From the NCBI GenBank assembly GCA_029532415.1, contig JAQOTA010000053.1:4340001-4404000 (forward strand): a stretch of 64,000 bases of DNA, written 5' to 3'. This DNA comes from Marasmius tenuissimus. Taxonomy: Eukaryota; Basidiomycota; Agaricomycetes; Agaricales; Marasmiaceae. Below the pieces are notes generated by a model. It searched no databases. It had not been told where the DNA came from and saw only the letters and a list, made by a program, of their open reading frames with translations. The position numbers were made by a program, and so were the translations under genes. Of the stretch, positions 21,076 to 29,716 are shown one piece after another. Each line of letters begins with the position of its first letter. The stretch's first letter is position 1.

Positions 21076-22306
21076 ATGTCACCTACACCCTCTCGATCAC
21101 CAATTCCCTCCGATCTTTTCTTCACCGTTCCGCGTCCGGATGAAACAATTCCGGATTACATCACCAAGAAACCGAAACTCGCGGAATACTTGGCTCGATA
21201 TCCGGAAGAGGAGGACGAACAAGCCTCGCGCGAATTCAACGAGGACGTGAAAACCTGGAACCGGAATCGGAATGCTTGGGTAGAGGAAAGGCAGGAAGAG
21301 ATAGCGGAGAGTATCGCGGATTGGGAGAAAGCGAAAGCGGATGCGGAAAAGGAGCTGGAGGACTGGCGGAAGGATAGGGATGGTCGGATGGAAACGAGGC
21401 GGAAGCAACGGGAGGCTGAGGAGGAGGAAGTGCGAGCGAAGACGGCAGTTCCGGAAACAGAGGTGAAGTCCGAGCCTCTCGAATACACATTCTCCGACGC
21501 CGACAGACAGTCCATGGATATGGACTGGGAATCGGTGTGTCCGACTTGTCGGATATTTCCTCCTTCCGAATTTTTTAACTTCTTGTAGTTTTACCCCACG
21601 CTGACGCCTCATCAACAAATGATTTTCCAGTCCGGGTTCGTCGCCGGAAAGAAAACGTCGGAATCCGCGGGAGCTAAACGGAAGGGAAAGGCGAAAGAGA
21701 GCAGCGGAAAGGTTACGGATGTAGAGGAGGTCGGAACGGGACCGCTTCTTCCGATTGGTAAGTTCAACTTGTCTGAAAACCGATTTCTTCTAACTTTTCA
21801 TAGCCTGCAAGAAATGTTCCGCTGCGAATGCGGAATGTCGCCGGAATGTGATGGCTGGAACCAACTTCCGCGGTCCGACTAACGCATGCTTCCGGTGCCG
21901 CAAGAAGAAAGCAAAGTGTGTGTTCCCGGACGGAAGCGGAGACGGAACGAGGTCGGATGCGGGTTCGATGAAGTCCAAGAACTCGGAAGGAAGACGGAAA
22001 CCTGCGGGCAGGAAAGAGGTACACTTGGCACCAGAGGTCGAGAAGGATCTGCGGCAGATCAACCGCGGAATTCAACTCCTCCTTAGTGTTCATGGTGTTG
22101 ATTTCCCGGACAGCTCGGATGAGGGTGAGGACGAAGCGGAAGCGGAAGAGGAAGGGGAAGAGGACCGGGAGGAAGGACCGTCATCGAGGCCTAGCAAGAG
22201 GCCAGCGTCTCGATCCCCGAAGACACTCCGGAAGAAGGTGAAGAGCGCGGAAACAATCCCGGAAGAGGAAGAAGATGAAGCGGATAAGGATAGGATGGAA
22301 GAGTGA
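21076..22306 (+). CDS. Antisense Zn2Cys6-type protein encoded by the gypsy element
   Basis: The gene lies on the strand opposite to gag-pol, between the pol stop and the 3' LTR. Three exons join in frame with GT-AG introns: 21076-21534, 21631-21757 and 21804-22306, giving about 362 residues. Exon 3 opens with C-x2-C-x6-C, then 16 residues, then C-x2-C-x6-C with a basic run (CFRCRKKKAKC). This is the spacing of a fungal binuclear zinc cluster, a DNA-binding domain. Exon 1 is charged and probably coiled (residues about 50-125). The C-terminus is strongly acidic with basic patches. The cluster sits centrally, not at the N-terminus as in most Zn2Cys6 factors. The introns show it is transcribed from its own promoter and not read from the retroelement RNA. 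It could regulate the element or direct integration; neither is shown. Confidence 0.75.
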
Positions 22307-22453
22307 AAGACGGAACGTCCGGAACGCGGACAATTTCTTGTGTTTTTTGTACTTGTAGAATATTCTTGAAACGTCGCCCGGCCGGAAGGCCTTTCTCGGA
22401 ATCATGAGTGATCGTAAGATAATCGGAAGCGGAATCGGAACGATGAAATGAAC

Positions 22454-25400
22454 TTAGATAGAACCGATAGGACCAGGCTTGTGAGGATAACGTTCGTGAA
22501 ATGCTCGGAGGAGATCCGGAGCGTTGAAGTTGTCTGCCGTGACCCAAGAGAACTCCTCGTCGGTGCCTTCGTAACCGAGCCATCGGATGCGATATTGTAA
22601 CTTGCACTTGAAGCGACGGTCGATCTTGGAGTCTAGGATCTCGGAAATCTCATAATGATCTTCTTCTCCGGTGTCGAGTTCGACGGGACCCGGAGGAGGT
22701 TGGACACGATTCGGAATGGGGTTCGGAAGGATGGATTCGAGTTGGGAAACGTGGAAAGTTGGATGGATGGTACAGAATTCAGTCGGAAGTCGGAGGGTAT
22801 AAGCAACTGGAGATGGTGTAGCAATGATCTCGAAAGGACCTAGGAATTTCTCGGAGAATTTAGCGGTAGGTCTGGTCGTTTTGATGTACTTAGTGGAGAC
22901 CATAACTTGATCGCCAATCTTCCATTCCGGCTGAGGCTGAAGATGTCGATCCTTCTGTTCCTTCATACGGGTTTGGGCGTGAGTAAGTTCTTCTCGGAGT
23001 ATGGAATGAAGCTCATCTAGATCAACCACAGACTCTCGTGCACGGGCGGAAGCCATGTCTCGTTCCGGGTGGATGGTGATGTTCGGATGATAACCCTTGT
23101 TGGCAAAGAATGGTGAGATTCCGGTGGAAGCGTTCGGAGCATTGTTGTAAGCGAACTCGGCAAGAGGCAGGAGTTCATCCCAGTTGTCCTGCTGGTAAGA
23201 ACAGTAGACTCGGATATACTGCTCAAGCGTCTGATTCGCCCGTTCAGTCTGTCCGTCGGCGGAAGGGTGATAACCGGAAGTATAGTGAAGATTCATGTCA
23301 AGGGCTTTCCCGAGGGAACGCATAAAGTGGGAAATGAATTCGGAACCACGGTCGGAGGTGACGTGCTGAGGAACTCCATGCTTAGAGAACACATGGATAA
23401 CGAAGAGTCGAGCTAGTTGTTCGGAAGTGATATGGATGTCGGTAGGGATGAAGATTGCTTGTTTCGAAGCGCGGTCGATGATAACTAGGATGGAATTGAA
23501 ACCGTTAGAGTTCGGAAGTTCCTCGATGAAGTCCATAGAGATAGAGTCCCATGGTCGTGCGGGAACCGGAAGAGGTCGTAGAAGTCCGTATGGCCGATGT
23601 CGTGGAGTCTTGTTCCGTGCACAAGTTACACAGGAGCGAACATAGTCTCGCACGAACTCTCGGATGAGAGGCCATGTATATTGACGTCGGATGGTTTCTA
23701 GAGTCCGGTTCTGTCCAAAGTGACCAGAGATGATATGATCATGATATTGTTGGAGGATTCTAAGTCGGAGGTTGTTGGCTTCAGGAATGTAGATTCTGTC
23801 ATCTAAACGGAGGAAACCTGTCTCGTCGACAGTCCATCTAGTCTCGTCGGAAGTGTCGGAAGCGGATCGGAAGTGTTGGATGAGGGAGGAATCTTCTGTC
23901 TGAGCAGTTCGGATGTCTTCATGGAGCTGCTCGACGTCCATGATAACGCTTGCGCGAAGAACTGGACCTTCGAGGAATGTAGCGCGGAGGGAAGCGGTGA
24001 GTTGTTCCTGAGTGAATACAGGTCGGAAGTTGTGTGGATTGAGATGGGCGTAAGGCGTATCCCCCTCTTTAGGATAGACGTCCCATCGTCTAGTCAAAGC
24101 GTCCGGTTTTGCACCGAGCTTGCCAGGACGGAAACGAATTACCATGTTAAAGTGAGAGAGGTACTCGGACCAGCGTACTTGACGTCGGGTGAGAATCTTC
24201 GTAGTGGTGAAATATTCAAGATTTTTGTGATCCGTTACCACGTCGACCGGATTCTCGGAACCTTCCAAGTAGTGCCGCCAACGTTTGAACGCCTCAAAGA
24301 TAGCGAGGAGCTCTTTGTCGTGTACATCGTAGTTAAGTTCCGGAGGAGTGAAAGTCCGGGAGTGGAATGCGATAGGATGGATCTCACCGTCGTCGGTCCG
24401 GATAGAGAGGATAGCCGCCAACGCATAATCGGATGCGTCGGTTTCCACAATGATTTCTCGATCAGGAATCCAGTGCGTGAGGATAGGAGCATGAGTGAAT
24501 GCCTCTTTCAGAGTATCGAAGGCAGCCTGGCATTCCGGGCTGAAGTTCCAACGAATGTCTTTCCGAGTGAGGCGGGTTAAAGGAACGGTGATGGCGCTAT
24601 AGTTGAAGATAAAACGCCGATAGAAGTTGCAAAAGCCGAGGAAAGATTGAATATCCTTAACTTTGCGCGGCGTAGGCCACTTGGTAATGATATCCACTTT
24701 GGACATATCCATCCGAAGACCATCCGGCGAAAGAATGTAGCCGAGGTATTCGATAGTATCGGTATGGAATTCGCACTTGGAGGCTTTGCAGTACAATCCG
24801 TTTGCCCGGAGGCGTTTGAGAACCTCCCGGACATGCTTCTTGTGAGAGGAAATGTCGTCGGAATAGATGAGGATGTCGTCTAGGTAAACTAAAACGTTAA
24901 CATCAAGCATATCGGAGAAAATGTTGTTGACGAAGCGTTGGAAGACTGCAGGTGCGTTGGATAGTCCTTCCGGCATAACCCGCCACTCGAATGAGCCGTA
25001 ACGGGTCCGGAAAGCGGTCTTGTATTCATCACCGTCGGCGATACGCACAAGGTGATAAGCATGACGGAGGTCAAGCTTGGTATAGATCCGAGCCTTCCGC
25101 GGAGCGTCGAGAAGATCGGATATGAGAGGGAGCGGATAGCGATCCTTTTTGGTAATCTTGTTGAGACCTCGGAAGTCGACACAGAGTCTAAGATCACCAC
25201 TCTTCTTCTTGACGAAGAGAACGGGAGCGCCGAAAGGAGATTTGGATGGAGTGATGAGCCCGGCCTGGAGATGTTCATCGATGAATTCCCGGAGAGCTGT
25301 GATCTCCGTTTGAGAAAGGGAATAGATCGGACCGAGAGGTGGTTCCGTTCCTTCCTCTAACTGAATCTTCATGTCGTCTTCTCCGCGATGCGACGGAAGC

Positions 25401-26116
25401 TGTTTCGACATTTCTGGACTGAAGACGTCAGTGAATTCATGATAATCAGGCGGAATGATTGCCAAATCTTCCTCTGAAAGTTCCGCCGCACGTCCGGAAA
25501 CCGTGTCGGAAGGCGTCATCTGGATGGTGAACGCCCGAGCACCGGATTCGGACTTTGCTCGGAGGTAAGCGCCAGCTGATATGAGGGAAACCTTCGGAGC
25601 TATAGCAGACGGAGCTGAGAGAAGATCAGCGTAGGAATAGATGGGCTCGAATGGATAAGATGGAGACTTAGCCTTGCGCCGAGGCGATTTAGGCTGAGGA
25701 GAGACTTCCGAGAGCTCGGAAGAGCGAGTCGGAAGGGCCGGCTGAGACGGAATTGGCTTTGTCCGGAATTCGATACTGTTGTTCGACCAGTCAACCAACG
25801 GGTTGTAGCGGTGAAGCCAGTTATATCCTAAAACTAGGCTGCAAGCCGAATCAAGGTGAGTGACATAAAAGTCAATCGGAAGAATGTCTCCAGAAGAAAA
25901 AATGATAGGTAAAGAGGCCATGCGCGAAATAGTGGAACCATGAGAACCATTCAGAAGGCGAAGAGAAATAGGTGGTATTGAAACGGTAGGTACTTGGTTA
26001 CGTTCCACATACTTCGTATCTATAAAGCAGTGGGACGAACCGGAATCAACGAGAGCGGAAAAAGATAATGGTACAGTAGTAGATGACTGTTCGTGTGTAT
26101 CGGAAGAAATAGACAT
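22454..26116 (-). CDS. Gypsy Pol with C-terminal chromodomain
   Basis: The frame from the ATG at 26116 gives 1220 residues. The frame is open upstream to the gag stop, so translation probably enters by -1 frameshifting at 26245-26250 and adds about 44 residues. Domains in order: aspartic protease (VDSGSSHCFID), reverse transcriptase (YLDDILIYS), RNase H (VETDASDYAL), integrase zinc site (HDHIISGHFG with CVTCARNK) and integrase core (MDFIEELP, TSDRGSEF, DGQTERANQ). The chromodomain near the end includes YRIRWLGYEGTDEEFSWV. Chromodomain gypsy elements (chromoviruses) can target marked chromatin. No internal stop is present. The 3' end lies 148 bp from the stop codon of the antisense gene, so the two are convergent. 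Confidence 0.95.
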   Translation of the reverse strand: MSISSDTHEQSSTTVPLSFSALVDSGSSHCFIDTKYVERNQVPTVSIPPISLRLLNGSHGSTISRMASLPIIFSSGDILPIDFYVTHLDSACSLVLGYNWLHRYNPLVDWSNNSIEFRTKPIPSQPALPTRSSELSEVSPQPKSPRRKAKSPSYPFEPIYSYADLLSAPSAIAPKVSLISAGAYLRAKSESGARAFTIQMTPSDTVSGRAAELSEEDLAIIPPDYHEFTDVFSPEMSKQLPSHRGEDDMKIQLEEGTEPPLGPIYSLSQTEITALREFIDEHLQAGLITPSKSPFGAPVLFVKKKSGDLRLCVDFRGLNKITKKDRYPLPLISDLLDAPRKARIYTKLDLRHAYHLVRIADGDEYKTAFRTRYGSFEWRVMPEGLSNAPAVFQRFVNNIFSDMLDVNVLVYLDDILIYSDDISSHKKHVREVLKRLRANGLYCKASKCEFHTDTIEYLGYILSPDGLRMDMSKVDIITKWPTPRKVKDIQSFLGFCNFYRRFIFNYSAITVPLTRLTRKDIRWNFSPECQAAFDTLKEAFTHAPILTHWIPDREIIVETDASDYALAAILSIRTDDGEIHPIAFHSRTFTPPELNYDVHDKELLAIFEAFKRWRHYLEGSENPVDVVTDHKNLEYFTTTKILTRRQVRWSEYLSHFNMVIRFRPGKLGAKPDALTRRWDVYPKEGDTPYAHLNPHNFRPVFTQEQLTASLRATFLEGPVLRASVIMDVEQLHEDIRTAQTEDSSLIQHFRSASDTSDETRWTVDETGFLRLDDRIYIPEANNLRLRILQQYHDHIISGHFGQNRTLETIRRQYTWPLIREFVRDYVRSCVTCARNKTPRHRPYGLLRPLPVPARPWDSISMDFIEELPNSNGFNSILVIIDRASKQAIFIPTDIHITSEQLARLFVIHVFSKHGVPQHVTSDRGSEFISHFMRSLGKALDMNLHYTSGYHPSADGQTERANQTLEQYIRVYCSYQQDNWDELLPLAEFAYNNAPNASTGISPFFANKGYHPNITIHPERDMASARARESVVDLDELHSILREELTHAQTRMKEQKDRHLQPQPEWKIGDQVMVSTKYIKTTRPTAKFSEKFLGPFEIIATPSPVAYTLRLPTEFCTIHPTFHVSQLESILPNPIPNRVQPPPGPVELDTGEEDHYEISEILDSKIDRRFKCKLQYRIRWLGYEGTDEEFSWVTADNFNAPDLLRAFHERYPHKPGPIGSI

Positions 26117-26202
26117 ATTTGAAGAAAGAGTAAGAGTAAGAGAATTAGGCGAAGAAAGAGCGGCTGCGTTGAGAGTTACCTCGGTGGAACGATCCGGCTC
26201 AA

Positions 26203-26250
26203 CGCAACTCCGAACTCGTTCCGAGGGTTCGGAGTTGCGGACTATTTTTT
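26203..26250 (-). promoter_or_regulatory. Predicted -1 ribosomal frameshift signal between gag and pol
   Basis: On the element strand the gag frame ends GCG AAA AAA TAG (stop at 26244-26242). Five bases after the A run starts a perfect 13-bp stem (CGCAACTCCGAAC at 26239-26227, pairing with 26215-26203) with an 11-base loop. The pol frame is the -1 frame, is open across this site, and runs on to the Met at 26116. Slippage of tRNA-Lys on the A run would bypass the stop. The parts are seen; frameshifting is inferred. Confidence 0.7.
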
Positions 26251-28170
26251 CGCCTCATCCGGTTTGGATGTGGAGGCGTCCGAAGTAGCCGCAGCACGAC
26301 CTTTAGCCTGAGAACCGGCCGCAGGTCGCTTCCTACAATCATCTGTCTTGTGCTTTCCGCCACAGAACATGCACAAGTTGTTCTTCTTCCGACGTTCCTT
26401 CTCTTCCGGCTTCAACTTTCCGTCCTTACCAAGATACTGGGCAACCGGGTTGGTAGTGTTGGAAGTTGGATTCGACCCAGTGTTGTTGTTGGCGTTGGAC
26501 TTGTTGCCGGAAGAGTTGCTGGAAGAGTTACCGGAACTCTTGTTAGAGCCACCAGAACTACCGGAACCTCCGGAAGAGTTGTTGGAACGATTTCCGGAGT
26601 TGTTGTTGGATCGGGAGTTGGAATTCGAATTGTTGTTGTTGGCTCGTTTCGCTGCTCGGCCCTCTCGGGATTTCTCCCCTTCGCGTACCCAGTGCGTCCG
26701 GTCGTATTCCCGGCACACTACACGCAACTGTTTGAGAGTCGAAGGACGAGCACCAACGTTCGGAAGTAAATCTTTGATACGCTTTGGCATAGCGCGATAA
26801 TAGGCATGACGGAGAGCGTTCTCGCCGTAACCAATCTTGGCTGCGAGAGTGTTGAAACGAACCTCGAACTTTCCGATTTTCTCCCCTTCTCCCATCCGGA
26901 GGTTGTCGAACTTGTCTTCGGCTTCCTCTATCGTATCCACCTGTCCGAAGAACATTTCGAGTTCATCGAGGAATGCTCGGAGGCTGAACATCCAAGCGGG
27001 CGGATCGGAATCGGTTTCATAGGATAGGATTTCGGGTTGGAAATATTCGAGGCACATGCCACGGAGGTAGGAAATGATGTAGTGGATTTTATCGGCATCG
27101 GTAGGAAAGTCGGAAGGACGGTGATTGAAAACGATCATACATGACACGATGAAGCTCGGAAGTTTGTCGGGTTGAGTTCCGTCGAAGGTATCAGGTTCCT
27201 TGACGTTCCCCTTCTTTTCCGGCTTCTTCCCAAGAAGCTGGGCGATGATTTTGTTGTGCTCAAGCATGGATTGTACGAGTGCCATCATATTGAATTGGTA
27301 GAGATCGTTTCCGGGACCTCTAGGGAATCCAGGTCCCACACCTCGACCACCGGAAGGTCCCCCGTCAGGAGGCCCACCATCGGGAGGTCCGGGGGGTCCG
27401 GGTGGTCCGGAATCACCGGGTTCGTGATCGGATGCGTCGTCACCTTCCGGCTCCGTATCCGTGTCTCCACCCCTGTTACTACCTGCTCGGGATCCGCCCC
27501 TACTGCCACCTCGAGAGCCCTTGGGTTCCTTGACCTGTTTATGTGGATCGGATCCCTCGGGTAACGCTGTTTCTGTTGGTCGTTCAGTATCCCGGGGCAT
27601 AACCGGAGCTGTAACTGGAGGAGTGGATGGTTGTTCTTTGTCAACGGCGGCATCGAAAGTAAAGTCATCAATTATCCCCTCATCGGCCTTGTTCTTCCCC
27701 TTAGCTGGTTTCGGAGGAGGTTCGTTATGAGCCTTGTCAAGTGCTAGTGCTAGTTTTGCAGGATCAAGCACTCCTCGAGGATCTTCGATAGTAGCTGGAG
27801 AGAAAACTTGACGGGATGGGGGTTTCGGAGGTGGAGGAGGACGACTAGGAGTTTCGGGTACCTTGTCCCCTATATAGACTGTTCTGCCGTCCTCAAGTGT
27901 CCTGTATTTCGAAGCCATTGTTGTAGGACGTCGGAGCTTGCTAGGCGGAAGTGGTGCGACAGTATTAAGTGTGCCGATACGTGGAGTTGAATGTACGTCG
28001 ATTTGATATTCGGAAGCACGGACGCTGCTACCGAAAACCGCTTGTCGTTCTTTACGTCGACCGTAACGGTTGGTTGAGATGGATTCGGAAGCGGAGATAC
28101 TTCCTACGAATTGGTTGGGTGGATCTTCGTCGAAGTGTCCAGGGAATTCAGGATTGACTTGTCTGGACAT
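26242..28170 (-). CDS. Gypsy Gag
   Basis: 642 residues from ATG at 28170, the first ATG after the primer site. The N-terminal half is Pro/Gly-rich and charged. A retrotransposon Gag core lies near residues 330-480 (with WMFSLRAFLDELEMFFG and RYNTLAAK-like text). An Asn/Ser/Gly-rich spacer follows, then one CCHC knuckle (CMFCGGKHKTDDC) near residue 605. It binds and packages element RNA. The reading frame is intact. Confidence 0.92.
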   Translation of the reverse strand: MSRQVNPEFPGHFDEDPPNQFVGSISASESISTNRYGRRKERQAVFGSSVRASEYQIDVHSTPRIGTLNTVAPLPPSKLRRPTTMASKYRTLEDGRTVYIGDKVPETPSRPPPPPKPPSRQVFSPATIEDPRGVLDPAKLALALDKAHNEPPPKPAKGKNKADEGIIDDFTFDAAVDKEQPSTPPVTAPVMPRDTERPTETALPEGSDPHKQVKEPKGSRGGSRGGSRAGSNRGGDTDTEPEGDDASDHEPGDSGPPGPPGPPDGGPPDGGPSGGRGVGPGFPRGPGNDLYQFNMMALVQSMLEHNKIIAQLLGKKPEKKGNVKEPDTFDGTQPDKLPSFIVSCMIVFNHRPSDFPTDADKIHYIISYLRGMCLEYFQPEILSYETDSDPPAWMFSLRAFLDELEMFFGQVDTIEEAEDKFDNLRMGEGEKIGKFEVRFNTLAAKIGYGENALRHAYYRAMPKRIKDLLPNVGARPSTLKQLRVVCREYDRTHWVREGEKSREGRAAKRANNNNSNSNSRSNNNSGNRSNNSSGGSGSSGGSNKSSGNSSSNSSGNKSNANNNTGSNPTSNTTNPVAQYLGKDGKLKPEEKERRKKNNLCMFCGGKHKTDDCRKRPAAGSQAKGRAAATSDASTSKPDEAKK

Positions 28171-28194
28171 TCAGTAATTTCAACTCAAGGTTCG

Positions 28195-28205
28195 AGAATT
28201 AAAAT
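28195..28205 (-). promoter_or_regulatory. Gypsy primer-binding site, self-priming type
   Basis: Two bases inside the 5' LTR the element strand reads ATTTTAATTCT. No tRNA 3' end (TGG start) fits. The same 11 bases are complementary to AGAATTAAAAT in the LTR (28483-28473), which starts about 35 bp after a TATA box (28518-28512). This is the arrangement of Tf1/sushi elements, where the first bases of the RNA fold back to prime reverse transcription. Confidence 0.75.
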
Positions 28206-28207
28206 AC

Positions 28208-28922
28208 TGTTAGAATCGTGCGGATATGACAGCCCGGACGGAGGTCCGAGCGGAAGCGAGCGGAAGCCGACGTGCCGGAATGGACTAGTCGGAGTTGGAG
28301 AGATTCCGACGACCGGAAGGCCGTACGGATGGCTGGACAATAGTCGAAGGTTTCGCCAACGACACCGTTGAGTTGAGTTGTCCTTGACCGGAAGGAAAGG
28401 AAGATAAAGATGAAGAGGAGATAGAGATAAAGAGACGGAATGAGCCGAATGAGATAAACGGAAACCAAGTTGATTTTAATTCTGAGGAATACAAGTCATG
28501 AAGTATCTAGCTTATATATGTATCGATCTCCGAGACCTCCGAAGGGGTTCCGGCGATCGTAGTACCGAAGGTGAATCAAGAGCGGGAGAGAAATGTATGT
28601 ACAGTACGGAATCCAAGACGGGGGGTGAAGTCCCGGAGTCGGAGATGAATCGGAAATGAAGTGTCAGAATGGAATGTACGGGATGAGTCATGATGGAATG
28701 GAGAGCGGAATGTCGGAATGTAAAGTATACGTACTACTCGGAAATGAACGGTGTATATGTATCTCCGATCCGTAAGTACTGGGGACACGACGTCGGAATC
28801 CGAAGTCATGTTCCGGAAAGGATCGTGAAGGAAGAGAAAAGATAAAGTAGATTCCGAGTATCGGAATCTCCGGAAGGTGGATAGAAGCCTTCGGAAACCC
28901 CGGAACCGGCATGGATGTAACA
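28208..28922 (-). repeat. Gypsy 5' LTR
   Basis: 715 bp with TGTTA/TAACA ends. It contains TATATAA on the element strand (28518-28512) and the predicted RNA start near 28483. It is followed by the ATACT duplication. Confidence 0.95.
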
Positions 28923-29004
28923 ATACTGATTATCTTGCCTTAGGCGTATTGATATGCGGGACCGACACTACAGAACGGAGGATCAAAATGACAGTTGGAA
29001 GCGA

Positions 29005-29716
29005 TGTTACATCCATGCCGGTTCCGGGGTTTCCGAAGGCTTCAATCCACCTTCCGGAGATTCCGCTACTCGGAATCTACTTTATGTTTTCTCTTCTTCA
29101 CGATCCTTTCCGGAACATGACTTCGGATTCCGACGTCGTGTCCCCAGTACTTACGGATCGGAGATACATATACACCGTTCATTTCCAAGTAGTACGTATA
29201 CTTTACATTCCGACATTCCGCCCTCCATTCTATCATGACTCATCCCGTACATTCCATTCTGACACTTCATTTCCGATTCATCTCCGACTCCGGGACTTCA
29301 CCCTCCGTCTCGGATTCCGTACTGTACATACATTCTCTCCCGCTCATGACTCACCTTCGGTACTACGATCGCCGGAACCCCTTCGGAGGTCTCGGAGATC
29401 GATATATATATAAGCTAGATACTTCACGACTTGTATTCCTCAGAATTAAAATCAACTTGGTTTCCGTTTATCTCATTCGTCTCATTCCGTCTCTTAATCT
29501 CTATCTCCTCTTCATCTTTATCTTCCTTTCCTTCCGGTCAAGGACAACTCAACTCAACGGTGTCGTTGGCGAAACCTTCGACTATTGTCCAGCCATCCGT
29601 TCGGCCTTCCGGTCGTCAGAATCTCTCCAGCTCCGACTAGTCCATTCCGGCACGTCGGCTTCCATCTCTTCCGCTCGGACCTCCGTCCGGGCTGTCATAT
29701 CCGCACGATCCTAACA
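29005..29716 (+). mobile_element. Solo LTR of the same gypsy family, inverted
   Basis: 712 bp, clearly homologous to the gypsy LTRs but more diverged and in the opposite orientation. It has its own 5-bp duplication AGCGA (29000-29004 and 29717-29721). It interrupts exon 3 of the KDZ transposase; removing it with one AGCGA restores the frame. It lies 82 bp from the 5' LTR of the full element, making a large inverted repeat. Confidence 0.92.

Larger units (their letters stand above)
20122..28922 (-). mobile_element. Complete chromodomain Ty3/gypsy retrotransposon with an antisense gene
   Basis: Two 715-bp LTRs (20122-20836 and 28208-28922, about four mismatches seen) have TGTTA/TAACA ends. A 5-bp duplication ATACT flanks it (20117-20121 and 28923-28927). 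On the minus strand it has gag, then pol in the -1 frame, ending in a chromodomain. Between pol and the 3' LTR it carries a three-exon gene on the opposite strand. The pentamer CGGAA/TTCCG is very frequent throughout the element, in LTRs and in all genes, and clearly less so in the surrounding DNA. It lies in an intron of the KDZ transposase. Confidence 0.95.

Noticed and set aside
22454..28170. Possibility that the gypsy element encodes an envelope protein
   Set aside because: The extra gene is on the opposite strand, has introns and a zinc cluster, and has no signal peptide or membrane segment.
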